Made by a program: the position numbers and the translations under genes. From an uncultured Porphyromonas sp. (GTDB taxonomy: Bacteria; Bacteroidota; Bacteroidia; Bacteroidales; Porphyromonadaceae), in assembly GCF_915070105.1 (NCBI RefSeq), contig NZ_CAJZFJ010000030.1, positions 1 to 25,791 on the forward strand: DNA of 25,791 nt, written 5' to 3'. Under the pieces are notes generated by a model. The model saw nothing but the letters and a program-made list of their open reading frames with translations. It did not search any database and was not told the DNA's origin. Each line of letters begins with the position of its first letter. The stretch's first letter is position 1. Of the stretch, positions 15,933 through 23,271 are shown piece after piece.

Positions 15933-16957
15933 CTATCTTCGATTGTTACGAGATAGAAGCTTTGAGATGGGTTGCTCAAAATACTTATTGACTATGACAC
16001 TCCCAATGATAGTAGCAACAAAGGTAATGACAAACCTCAGTGCCCAGTGATGATCCGGGTACACCTTACTTAACGCCTGTTTGGTAATTAGGATGGCCAA
16101 ATTGTGGATCATATAGAAGCTGAAGCTGATCTCTCCAAGATAGAGGAGGAATTTGAACTTAAGTCAAGAGGGAATCCCATACTTTCTTTCAAATAATGCA
16201 TAGGATAGGATGGTTACAGCACTTGCTAGATAGAAAACTCGACCTGATAGCTCCATTAGGTTCGTCTGTCCGTGGACAATAAATAGTCCTACAGCAAAGA
16301 AAATTATGGGAGGCACATCCCTATAAACGAGAGAGGAAAGCTTTGCCTTATCAAGCTTGATATACAAGTGGTATAATATCATTCCTAAGATAAAATCGAG
16401 AATACGTGTAGGAGGAAATTTGTACCAGTACCAGTCCTGAAGATGCGAAGGTACTAGGGTGTATGATAGTAGAGATATGAGGAGGAAGTGTAGGACAAAG
16501 AGGGCTATGAGTCTCTTTATTTCGAGTTTCGCAAGGACCGGATATACTGCGTAGAAGAAAATAAGTGTTGCTAGACACCATGCAACTGAGTTCCCCTCCA
16601 TCTCTTTGATAGGAAACCAAGACTGTAGTAGAAAGGCATTGCCAAGAAGAGGTAATAGGTGAATATCCTTACTTCCCCAAGCCATATAAGCAGCCCCAAT
16701 CCATATAAGGAGGCATAGTAGGTGTAGAGGCCATAGCTTGATGAGTCTCTTTAGGATAAAGTCTGACCACCTGAATGTAGTTTGTGTGACTTTATTAGCA
16801 TAACCTAGACTCATGACAAAACCACTTAGTACAAGGAAAAATGAGACTCCTATGCCCCTCCCTCTGCGAAAAGAGGCTCATCGGTATTGATGGGGAAATG
16901 AAAGCAAAAGATGAGACATGCAAAAATAAAGCGTAGTGCTTGTAAGGACTGTAGCAT
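15933..16957 (-). pseudogene. Broken acyltransferase-3 family gene
   Basis: Read on the minus strand, the gene starts with an ATG at 16957 (overlapping the glycosyltransferase stop as TAATG) and encodes MLQSLQALRFIFACLIF, a first membrane helix with conserved His20. The frame then hits TAG after LFAEGGA. The neighbouring frame resumes with GIGVSFFLVLSGFVMSLGY, so one base is missing at the GGGAGGGG run (16855-16862). An in-frame TGA at 16164-16166 then replaces the tyrosine seen in the intact paralog. The sequence continues recognisably (YLGEISFSFYMIHNL, VNKYFEQPI) to a stop at 15933-15935. The total of 1025 nt is one base short of a multiple of three. The longest open piece is 16164-16814. 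The intact paralog is at 18136-19233. Two lesions argue for real decay rather than a single sequencing error. Confidence 0.85.
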
Positions 16958-18084
16958 TATTGTTTGTTTTTGGACGTTTTTCTTAGTTCATTGAATAACT
17001 CGATCCATTGATTCATGATTGCCTCTTCCGAGAACAATTGCTTGGCTCTTTCCCGAGCCTTTCTTCCCATGGCTTTTCGGATATCTTCATCTTCTATTAG
17101 TCGTACGATTGCGTTAGCCAAGCTAACGTGGTCGCCAACCTGCTCTATAAGGAAGCCCGTCTCTCCGTCGACTATTATATCTCGAGGTCCACAGGGACAT
17201 GCATATGAAACACCAGGAACACCACACATGTGAGATTCTACTAGGATCATAGAGAGCCCTTCGTGCTTTGAGCTACAAGCACAGATAGAAGAGTCCATGT
17301 ATTCCTTAAGCATGTCTTTGGATTCATATCTTTCAATGCAGTCTCCTAGGCCCAAGGTGTTGATCATAGAGTCTAGATTCTCTAGTCCCTGCCCACAAAG
17401 CTTCAGAGTCCATTCAGGATGGAGGCTATGTACGATTTCCCAAGCCTCTATGAGACTTTCAAAGTTCTTTTGTTCTCCATATCGTCCTGAGGCTATAACT
17501 TTATGTACATCGAGGCTTGCGGCTTCGGTTGGTTCAAATGTACTCGCATTAGTGATACAAATAGAGTTACTTACTCCCCATGTTGGTAGGTCTTCATGAG
17601 TTAAGGTGACCAGGCGATCAAACCTTTTGACTATCTGTAGGTCTATCCAATTGTGAAGCTTGCCAAGGAGTCCTTTCCTTGAGAAAATCCAAGTATATCT
17701 AGCTCCATGAGCCTCAAGAATCTTTGAACTACCATCCTTGATGAATGGAAGGATATAGATATCTCTACCAAACATGGAAATAGTTATATCGGGATGAATC
17801 TCGAATAGAGCCTTCTTGAGAAGCTTCCTATGACGAAGCAGGAATCCTGGATTCCGTTTGATCTTTTCCCACTTGCTCAGTTGGTCAGCTTGGATGTAAC
17901 CGATGTTGAAGTCTATCATTTTGACGCGGGGGTCAATTTCATAGAACGGTTGTTTCCCTTGTTGATCTGTTGTTAGAATATATACTTCATGCCCATTTCT
18001 TACCCAGTAGTTCACCTTGTTTGCTAGAACTCTAGTTTGTCCACCTGCGTACCAGGTGTTGTTGAGGAGGTATACTAGTTTCAT
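16957..18084 (-). CDS. Glycosyltransferase family 4 protein
   Basis: The 375-aa protein is a GT-B fold retaining glycosyltransferase, probably acting in the cytoplasm on a lipid-linked surface glycan. The N-terminal domain has the glycine-rich start YLLNNTWYAGGQTRVLANKV (residues 5-24). The C-terminal domain has VIASGRYGEQKNFESLIEA (196-214), and the GT4 signature E-x7-E as EGLSMILVE (275-283), followed by a GVP loop and an IVDGETGFLI segment that contact the nucleotide sugar. The donor and acceptor are unknown. It lies between two related acyltransferase genes on the same strand (51 nt after the intact one, one-base overlap with the broken one). Its GC is low: the line 17281-17340 counts 21 of 60. 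Confidence 0.9.
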   Translation of the reverse strand: MKLVYLLNNTWYAGGQTRVLANKVNYWVRNGHEVYILTTDQQGKQPFYEIDPRVKMIDFNIGYIQADQLSKWEKIKRNPGFLLRHRKLLKKALFEIHPDITISMFGRDIYILPFIKDGSSKILEAHGARYTWIFSRKGLLGKLHNWIDLQIVKRFDRLVTLTHEDLPTWGVSNSICITNASTFEPTEAASLDVHKVIASGRYGEQKNFESLIEAWEIVHSLHPEWTLKLCGQGLENLDSMINTLGLGDCIERYESKDMLKEYMDSSICACSSKHEGLSMILVESHMCGVPGVSYACPCGPRDIIVDGETGFLIEQVGDHVSLANAIVRLIEDEDIRKAMGRKARERAKQLFSEEAIMNQWIELFNELRKTSKNKQ

Positions 18085-18135
18085 TGTTTTCGTTTTGTGT
18101 TGATCTTACTAATATTCCGCTGAACTATGCTGTAT

Positions 18136-19233
18136 TTAGCTAAGAGTGGCTTCTTTACTTTTCCCTACTGTTGTTAGTCGTCTCGTGATAGGTTGCTCAA
18201 AGTATTTATTGACTACAATGCTTCCTATGATAGCGAGTGCAAATGTAATCACTAAACGTGATATCCAATGGATATCAGGATATACCCAGTGAAAGGTCAT
18301 ATTCATTATCCGAATAACCAGGTTGTGAATCATATAGAAGCTAAAGCTAATTTCACCTAAGTAGATTAGCCAAGGTTTGCATAGATAGGCTGGGATACCA
18401 TCCTCCTCTCCGCTTCTTTGTGCTAGAGCAAAGGTGCAAATGATGACAATGCTAGGTATAAAGTAAGGATATGCGTGATGTCCAGCCACATCATGCCGAC
18501 TAGCAAATTGGAATGCTCCAAAGAAAAGCACGATAGGAAGAACCTCTATTAGCACTCGCTTTGTAAAGCTTTGCTTTTGCCACCAAGGTCGGAAACCTTG
18601 CTCCTCTGCGTATAAGAAAAGACGGTAAGCAAGTATTCCAATGATACAATCGATAAGCCTAGCAGGAGTAGAGAAATAAAAGAACCAGTACCGGAGAGAA
18701 AAGTCTCTATCGTCAACCAAGGGAAGATTTACTCCAAAGATGACTATAAGAGCCCCATACGCTGCTAATCCTAGGATAAGCCACTTAGTCTTCAACCGCG
18801 TAAGCCAAGGGAAGAGAGCATAGAAGAATACCAGTGTGGACAGGCACCATGAAACATCATTGCCCTTAGCTTCAATCATGGGGATCCAACCTTGTAGCAT
18901 GAAGAGATTGCCAATCAAGGGTAAAGGGGGGCGAGAACCAAGTGAACCATTGAGACCAGTTGCAACTAGCCAGACCAAGAGGCAGAGTATGTGTAGAGGC
19001 CATACCCGAATGAGACGCTTCTTCATAAAGTCCCACCAATCGAAGTTGGTACTCTTCACTTTCTCAGCATAGCCGATGCTCATCACAAAGCCACTCAGTG
19101 CAAGGAAAAAACCTACACCCATAGGTCCTGCGCCAGGAAGTAGAGCTCTTACATTCTCCCCCAACAATAAAAAGTGCTGAGCGAAGATAAAGACTGCGAA
19201 TATGAATCGTAAGGCTTGTAGAGATGATATCAT
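18136..19233 (-). CDS. Acyltransferase-3 family membrane protein
   Basis: The 365-aa protein is an integral membrane acyltransferase of the OafA/NodX type (acyltransferase 3), which usually puts acetyl or similar groups on surface polysaccharides. The first helix holds the conserved histidine (His20 in IFAQHFLLL). GVGFFLALSGFVMSIGY (39-55) is typical of the family, and KKRLIRVWPLHILCLLVW gives the basic RxxP-like loop into the next helix. About ten hydrophobic segments follow, and the end has SFSFYMIHNLVIRI and VNKYFEQPITRRL. It is the first gene of the block, 28 nt below a TATCTTTG box. Protein and DNA similarity to the pseudogene at 15933-16957 shows that the two arose by duplication. Confidence 0.9.
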   Translation of the reverse strand: MISSLQALRFIFAVFIFAQHFLLLGENVRALLPGAGPMGVGFFLALSGFVMSIGYAEKVKSTNFDWWDFMKKRLIRVWPLHILCLLVWLVATGLNGSLGSRPPLPLIGNLFMLQGWIPMIEAKGNDVSWCLSTLVFFYALFPWLTRLKTKWLILGLAAYGALIVIFGVNLPLVDDRDFSLRYWFFYFSTPARLIDCIIGILAYRLFLYAEEQGFRPWWQKQSFTKRVLIEVLPIVLFFGAFQFASRHDVAGHHAYPYFIPSIVIICTFALAQRSGEEDGIPAYLCKPWLIYLGEISFSFYMIHNLVIRIMNMTFHWVYPDIHWISRLVITFALAIIGSIVVNKYFEQPITRRLTTVGKSKEATLS

Positions 19234-19260
19234 ACTAGGAATTTCTTATTTGTTTGCCCA

Positions 19261-19268
19261 CAAAGATA
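19261..19268 (-). promoter_or_regulatory. Promoter -7 box of acyltransferase-glycosyltransferase block
   Basis: The minus strand reads TATCTTTG, an exact TAnnTTTG match, 28 nt before the acyltransferase start codon. No clear -33 TTTG is visible. Confidence 0.6.
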
Positions 19269-19463
19269 CACCAAAGCAGTGAGAGGTAAGTGCCTATGGT
19301 AGCTATATACTCGCCAATATGTCTCCATTACCTACCTCCCCTAAGTTCAAGGCAAAGGAGGATCGGGATTGATCTTTTCACATAGATGTAGACTTCCCTG
19401 ATCTTGACATCTGTTAGTCGTAGCAACTAGGAAAAGTAGCTGAAGATACGAGGGGATGCTATA

Positions 19464-19577
19464 CAAGAAAAGGGGCTTTACCTTCCTAGAGAAAGGGCAC
19501 CCCTATAAAGCAAGAATTGGTTGTCTCCCGACAACCAATCCTTTTCGTTAACCTTAAATCTAATACCATGAAAAACA
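19464..19577 (-). ncRNA. Candidate small RNA or leader with own promoter and terminator
   Basis: Transcription from the promoter at 19583-19615 would start near 19577. The RNA then contains a 10-bp hairpin, ATTGGTTGTC-GGGA-GACAACCAAT (19516-19539), capped by a GNRA tetraloop on this strand only. A second hairpin follows: AGGGG...CCCCT outer stem (19500-19504 with 19471-19475) and CCTTTC-TCTA-GGAAGG inside, then TTTTCTTG, which looks like an intrinsic terminator. The product would be about 110 nt. It also contains a 27-codon frame (19486-19569) whose stop lies in the terminator loop, so a leader-peptide attenuator is an alternative reading. I do not recognise the RNA family. Confidence 0.4.
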
Positions 19578-19582
19578 CACTG

Positions 19583-19615
19583 CAAAGATAAGGCAAATAA
19601 CCAATACAAACCAAA
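19583..19615 (-). promoter_or_regulatory. Promoter of the candidate small RNA
   Basis: On the minus strand TTTG (19612-19615) is followed after 21 nt by TATCTTTG (19583-19590), close to the Bacteroidetes -33/-7 consensus. A second TTTG (19607-19610) is 16 nt away. No large gene begins immediately downstream. Confidence 0.6.
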
Positions 19616-19725
19616 CTTTTGTATAAATTATTCCCTCCTTTTGTTTTTACGTGTTGGTGTATAATGAGTTATGGGTGTGAAAATATTTGAGATTAAATGC
19701 AAACATTCCAAGATATACACAGAAA

Positions 19726-19751
19726 GGGCTCCTCGATTAGCCGAGGAGCCC
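19726..19751. terminator. Terminator after the C1B peptidase gene
   Basis: GGGCTCCTCG (19726-19735) pairs with CGAGGAGCCC (19742-19751) around ATTAGC. AGAAA lies on one side and CTTCTTTTG on the other, so it can work on both strands. On the minus strand it follows the peptidase stop by about 48 nt. A smaller CTCTACC/GGTAGAG hairpin lies between them. Confidence 0.75.
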
Positions 19752-19799
19752 CTTCTTTTGTATGCCCGTCTCTACCGAAGGGGTAGAGGGTGGGGGGGA

Positions 19800-21011
19800 T
19801 TACTTGTTGCTTACACCAAGCTTCTTGGCGATGTCGTCTGGGAGAGCCTTACGATTGATGATAATGTTCATCGTCTTACCCTTGACGAAGTTGTAAGAGG
19901 CATACCATACCCCCTTGTACTTACCTGTTTCACCCCAAGAGTTCTGTACGAGGAAGAACTTACGACCGATCTGGTTCTTAGCCATACCATAGATCACCAT
20001 ACCATGGTCATCGGTTAGCTCGTAGTTGTCGTAGCCCTTCTGGCGATACTCCTGTGTAGGCTCGATCTCTGGGACATCAGGACGATTGACCATCTGTCGG
20101 ATGTAGTTCTGCTTCTCACCGTAGCTAAGACCTACCCAACGTGCCTGGTCAGAGCCCTTGGTCTCGATCTCTTCGATGTCGGGGAGGACTGCGAGACCAT
20201 CACGGGTGAAGCCTTGTTCGCTCACGTCAGAGCCCCAAGCGATGGTGTAGCCCTTGTCGATAGCAGTCTCCATCACACGCATGAACTCATCGATGGGGAT
20301 GTTGTAGCTCTGTGCCCAGCGCCAGTTGTCCTCGATCTCTAGGGCAAACTTGCTATAGAATGGGTGGTGCGTGAAGGAGGTCAGCGAGATGTAGTCATCG
20401 GGGTTGAGCCCTATAGCCTGGGCATAGGTCTTAGGCGTGTACTTCTTGCCTGCGAAGGTGAACTCCTCGGGTAGCTTGCCTAGGTAGGAGTCGATGATCG
20501 AGGTGAAGGCTGGATACCACGCCGTGGAGAGCTTGCCATTAGGATTCTTGATGACCGCATCGAGGAAGGCCTTGAGACCAGTCTCCATTTCGCTGTGTTG
20601 GTTCTTGTTCGTTCCATAGTTAAGCCCCATCATGACAGAGCGGGGAACGGCACCGTAGGTCTTTAGCACGTAGAGGACATCATAGAATGATCCCCCCTGA
20701 GCGAAGTTGAGCTTGCCGTGTAGGCGGACGTACTTGCGCCCCTTATCACGATAGGAGTGACTGACGACAAACATCTCGGAGAGGTCAAAGTTACCCTTGC
20801 CTATACGCAGGAGTTCACCTTCTAGGAAGCTCTGGCCAGAGTAAGCCCAGCAAGTCCCAGAGTTTGCCTGGTTCTTAATCGCACTCATTCGTGCGTCCTT
20901 CACAGTGGTGAATTGATTGGTCTCTGCAGCGTCTTTGGGCTGGTTAGGCGTCTGAGCTGAGAGGGAAGACACCATCCCAGCTACCGCCATAATAGCGATG
21001 AGTTTCTTCAT
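19800..21011 (-). CDS. pepC: Secreted C1B-family cysteine aminopeptidase (bleomycin hydrolase-like)
   Basis: The 403-aa product belongs to the papain-like C1B family, which includes aminopeptidase C and bleomycin hydrolase and trims amino acids from peptide N termini. The catalytic triad is visible: Cys54 in NQANSGTCWAYS, His336 in DDHGMVIYG and Asn357 in LVQNSWGE. Unlike cytoplasmic family members, it begins with a clear signal peptide, MKKLIAIMAVAGMVSSLSAQ, so it should act in the periplasm or outside. This fits a peptide-feeding Porphyromonas-like lifestyle. The frame is open upstream to 21170, but that part runs over the promoter box at 21091-21098, so I take the ATG at 21011. A terminator at 19726-19751 follows. 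Confidence 0.9.
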   Translation of the reverse strand: MKKLIAIMAVAGMVSSLSAQTPNQPKDAAETNQFTTVKDARMSAIKNQANSGTCWAYSGQSFLEGELLRIGKGNFDLSEMFVVSHSYRDKGRKYVRLHGKLNFAQGGSFYDVLYVLKTYGAVPRSVMMGLNYGTNKNQHSEMETGLKAFLDAVIKNPNGKLSTAWYPAFTSIIDSYLGKLPEEFTFAGKKYTPKTYAQAIGLNPDDYISLTSFTHHPFYSKFALEIEDNWRWAQSYNIPIDEFMRVMETAIDKGYTIAWGSDVSEQGFTRDGLAVLPDIEEIETKGSDQARWVGLSYGEKQNYIRQMVNRPDVPEIEPTQEYRQKGYDNYELTDDHGMVIYGMAKNQIGRKFFLVQNSWGETGKYKGVWYASYNFVKGKTMNIIINRKALPDDIAKKLGVSNK

Positions 21012-21090
21012 TTCGCGATGAGTTGTACTTACTGTTATTTGAATTGAACTAGTTCGCGTAGCATGTACCTGATACCACAGGCAAGCCACC

Positions 21091-21098
21091 CAAAGATA
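21091..21098 (-). promoter_or_regulatory. Promoter -7 box of C1B peptidase gene
   Basis: The minus strand reads TATCTTTG, matching TAnnTTTG, 79 nt before the chosen start codon at 21011. Its position inside the longer open frame supports the shorter protein. Confidence 0.55.
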
Positions 21099-21388
21099 GT
21101 CATTTTCCTGATAAGGCCTTTCGCTCTTGCTCTCATGAGGGCTCTTTCGACTAGGGTATACTCGTGCCAAGGCTAAGGGGAAGGTCTTGGCTCTGGATAC
21201 TTCACCTACCTATGCAGGCTGCAGTCTCAGAGCTTATCTCAGCTCCAAATTTGTGATAGCGTGGAACTTGCAAACAGAGAGCTGGGAAGGTGCCTTATCC
21301 CAGCCGTTATCCCTCAAGGAATGGATGCTTTTATGCTTCTTTGTGGGCTTTCTTGTCGGCTTTTTCGGGGATGCTTTTTGTCTCCAGT

Positions 21389-21480
21389 GAAGGTGCCCCC
21401 ATAACCTCCTTTGGGGTACCCTCACTACCTCATCAGAGGTTCCCCCGTCACCTCACTAGAGGTATCCTTGTAACCTTCGA
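21389..21480 (+). repeat. 23-bp tandem repeat array, locus B (4 units)
   Basis: Four units of exactly 23 nt start at 21389, 21412, 21435 and 21458. Three contain the dyad AGGT-9 nt-ACCT and the other (21412) has GGGT-9 nt-ACCT. The dyad spans 17 nt and the spacer between dyads is 6 nt. The unit, period and orientation match locus A at 11646-11748. Confidence 0.75.
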
Positions 21481-21587
21481 GGCCTTTGTTTTGCAGCCTC
21501 TGGTCTAGTGCCTAATCTCAAGGAGTTAAGGCTTTAAGCTAACCTCCTTCCTATCAGCCCCTGTGGTGGAAGAAGTCTGGCTGGGAG

Positions 21588-21634
21588 AGTTTGGGGGGCT
21601 TTCCCCTAGCAGTCTTGGGGAGCTTTCCCCTGAT
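21588..21634 (+). repeat. Two copies of a GGGG-GCTTT-CCCC motif
   Basis: Two adjacent copies (21588-21610 and 21611-21634) share AGT, TTGGGG, GCTTTCCCCT in order with a 23-24 nt period. Each can form a small GGGG/CCCC hairpin. A related single copy lies at 11798-11815 downstream of locus A. Confidence 0.6.
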
Positions 21635-21662
21635 CGGGCGATGTGGTGCAGGGACAATTTCG

Positions 21663-21670
21663 TATTTTTG
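21663..21670 (+). promoter_or_regulatory. Promoter -7 box of tsaD operon
   Basis: TATTTTTG fits TAnnTTTG and lies 30 nt upstream of the tsaD ATG. No clear -33 TTTG is visible. Confidence 0.55.
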
Positions 21671-21700
21671 TCTCGTAAGAAGTAGGAAGAAGAATACAAG

Positions 21701-22726
21701 ATGCATCAACCACCCATCATACTAGGCATCGAGAGCTCCTGTGACGACACCTCCGCAGCCGTCCTCTCGGGGCATACCTTGCTCAGTAACGTCATCGCCT
21801 CCCAAGCTGTCCATACAGCCTACGGCGGGGTCGTACCTGAGCTAGCGTCTCGGGCTCATGAGCAAAACATCGTACCTGTCGTCAGTGAGGCCATCCGCAG
21901 AGCTGGTATTACCCCTGAGGACCTTGATGCGATAGCCTTCACACGTGGCCCTGGGCTCCTAGGGTCACTTCTCGTTGGGACGAACTTTGCCAAAGGACTA
22001 GCACTCTCACTGGGGATCCCCATGGTCGAGGTCAATCACCTGCACGCACACGTCCTAGCTCATTTCATCGAAGAGGAAGGCGAGCCACACGTAGCTCCTC
22101 AGTTCCCCTTCCTCTGCCTACTCGTCTCGGGGGGCAACTCTCAGATTATCCTCGTTCGCTCCGCATCTGATATGCAGATTATCGGGCAAACGATCGATGA
22201 TGCTGCGGGAGAAGCCTTCGACAAGTGCGCTAAGGTCATGGGGCTAGGTTACCCCGGTGGCCCCGTCGTCAATCGCCTAGCTAATGAGGGTAATCCTAAG
22301 GCCTTCGTCTTCAGTAAGCCCCATGTAGCTGGTTATGACTATAGCTTCAGTGGTCTGAAGACGTCCTTCCTCTACACGCTACGGGATGAACTTGCTAAGA
22401 ATCCCAACTTCATCGAGGAGCGTAAGGCAGACCTCTGCGCCTCCCTGCAGGCCACAGTCATAGATATTCTGATGAAGAAACTCCGTCAGGCTGCCAAGGA
22501 CTTAGGGATTGACCAGGTAGCCCTTGCAGGGGGTGTCTCAGCCAATACTGGCCTGCGAGCAGCCTTCGAGGAGCACGCTAAGCGGTATGGCTGGAAGATC
22601 TTCATCCCCAAATTCGCCTACACCACAGACAACGCTGCGATGGTAGCGATGAATGGTTACTTTAGCTATATGGAAGGCCGTCGGGCAGGCCTTGATGCCG
22701 TGCCCTTTGCGCGCGTAACAATGTAG
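21701..22726 (+). CDS. tsaD: tRNA N6-adenosine threonylcarbamoyltransferase TsaD
   Basis: TsaD transfers the threonylcarbamoyl group to A37 of tRNAs that read ANN codons, working with TsaB and TsaE. The 341-aa product is typical: an ASKHA-fold start ILGIESSCDDTSAAV (residues 7-21), TRGPGLLGSLLVG (81-93), the metal-binding histidines in NHLHAHVLAHF (112-122), LLVSGGNSQI, and the C-terminal FAYTTDNAAMVAMNG. It is the first gene of a compact run: the next gene starts two bases after its stop. Repeat locus B lies about 220 nt upstream of its start. Confidence 0.97.
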   Translation: MHQPPIILGIESSCDDTSAAVLSGHTLLSNVIASQAVHTAYGGVVPELASRAHEQNIVPVVSEAIRRAGITPEDLDAIAFTRGPGLLGSLLVGTNFAKGLALSLGIPMVEVNHLHAHVLAHFIEEEGEPHVAPQFPFLCLLVSGGNSQIILVRSASDMQIIGQTIDDAAGEAFDKCAKVMGLGYPGGPVVNRLANEGNPKAFVFSKPHVAGYDYSFSGLKTSFLYTLRDELAKNPNFIEERKADLCASLQATVIDILMKKLRQAAKDLGIDQVALAGGVSANTGLRAAFEEHAKRYGWKIFIPKFAYTTDNAAMVAMNGYFSYMEGRRAGLDAVPFARVTM

Positions 22727-22728
22727 AT

Positions 22729-23214
22729 ATGTCACAAGCGAACATCACCGAGCAGATCGCCCTTAGCCTCCAGCGTGAGGCCCTCACTATCGCTACAGCG
22801 GAGAGCTGTACGGTGGGAGGGGTGTGCGCCCGCTTAGGTAGCGTGCCTGGAGCCTCTGCCTACCTACGTGGTGGTGTCGTAGCCTATCAGATCCCACTGA
22901 AGATAGAGCTCCTCGGTTTATCCCCTCAGCTCATCGAGCATCATGGTGTCGTGAGTGAGGAGGTTGCCCTAGGGATGGCTCGTGGTGTACGGGAGCGTCT
23001 CCATGCTGATATCGGGGTGGGTACGACAGGAGTAGCAGGGCCTTCGGGTGGTAGCCCAGAGTGCCCAGTGGGGACGATTTGGATCGCTGTCTCTAGGGGC
23101 TGTCCCGAGGGAGAGCGGATAAGGACAAAGAAGCTAAGCCTAGGAGGGGGCCGAGCCCACAACATCTCCGAGGCTATTGATCAAGCTCTCCTACTGGTGA
23201 GCGAACTTACATAA
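22729..23214 (+). CDS. CinA C-terminal-domain amidohydrolase (PncC type)
   Basis: The 161-aa protein consists only of the CinA C-terminal domain. In other bacteria, stand-alone proteins of this type deamidate nicotinamide mononucleotide in pyridine nucleotide recycling (PncC). The catalytic region is ATAESCT (residues 22-28) with the presumed nucleophile Ser26. The family's VPGASAYLRGGVVAYQ follows, then GTTGVAGPSGGSPECPVGTIWIAV. The family more often has SCTGG, while here a valine follows SCT, so the exact activity is less certain. It is two bases after tsaD and 57 nt before the chosen start of the PDZ protein gene. Confidence 0.88.
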   Translation: MSQANITEQIALSLQREALTIATAESCTVGGVCARLGSVPGASAYLRGGVVAYQIPLKIELLGLSPQLIEHHGVVSEEVALGMARGVRERLHADIGVGTTGVAGPSGGSPECPVGTIWIAVSRGCPEGERIRTKKLSLGGGRAHNISEAIDQALLLVSELT

Positions 23215-23271
23215 TGTATCTCTTTCATAGTACTGCCAATGACAATAGTTAAATACCCTGTACCACGCCCC

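Larger units (their letters stand above)
21099..21662. other. Gene-free stretch with repeat locus B
   Basis: Between the divergent peptidase and tsaD promoters there is no convincing gene. The stretch holds the 23-bp repeats (21389-21480) and a second repeated motif (21588-21634). Short frames such as 21187-21390 end before or inside the repeats and have no recognisable family. Confidence 0.6.

Noticed and set aside
19516..19545. Plus-strand terminator (hairpin followed by CCTTTTCGTT)
   Set aside because: No plus-strand gene or promoter lies upstream, and the GNRA loop and promoter are on the minus strand, so I read the hairpin as part of a minus-strand RNA.
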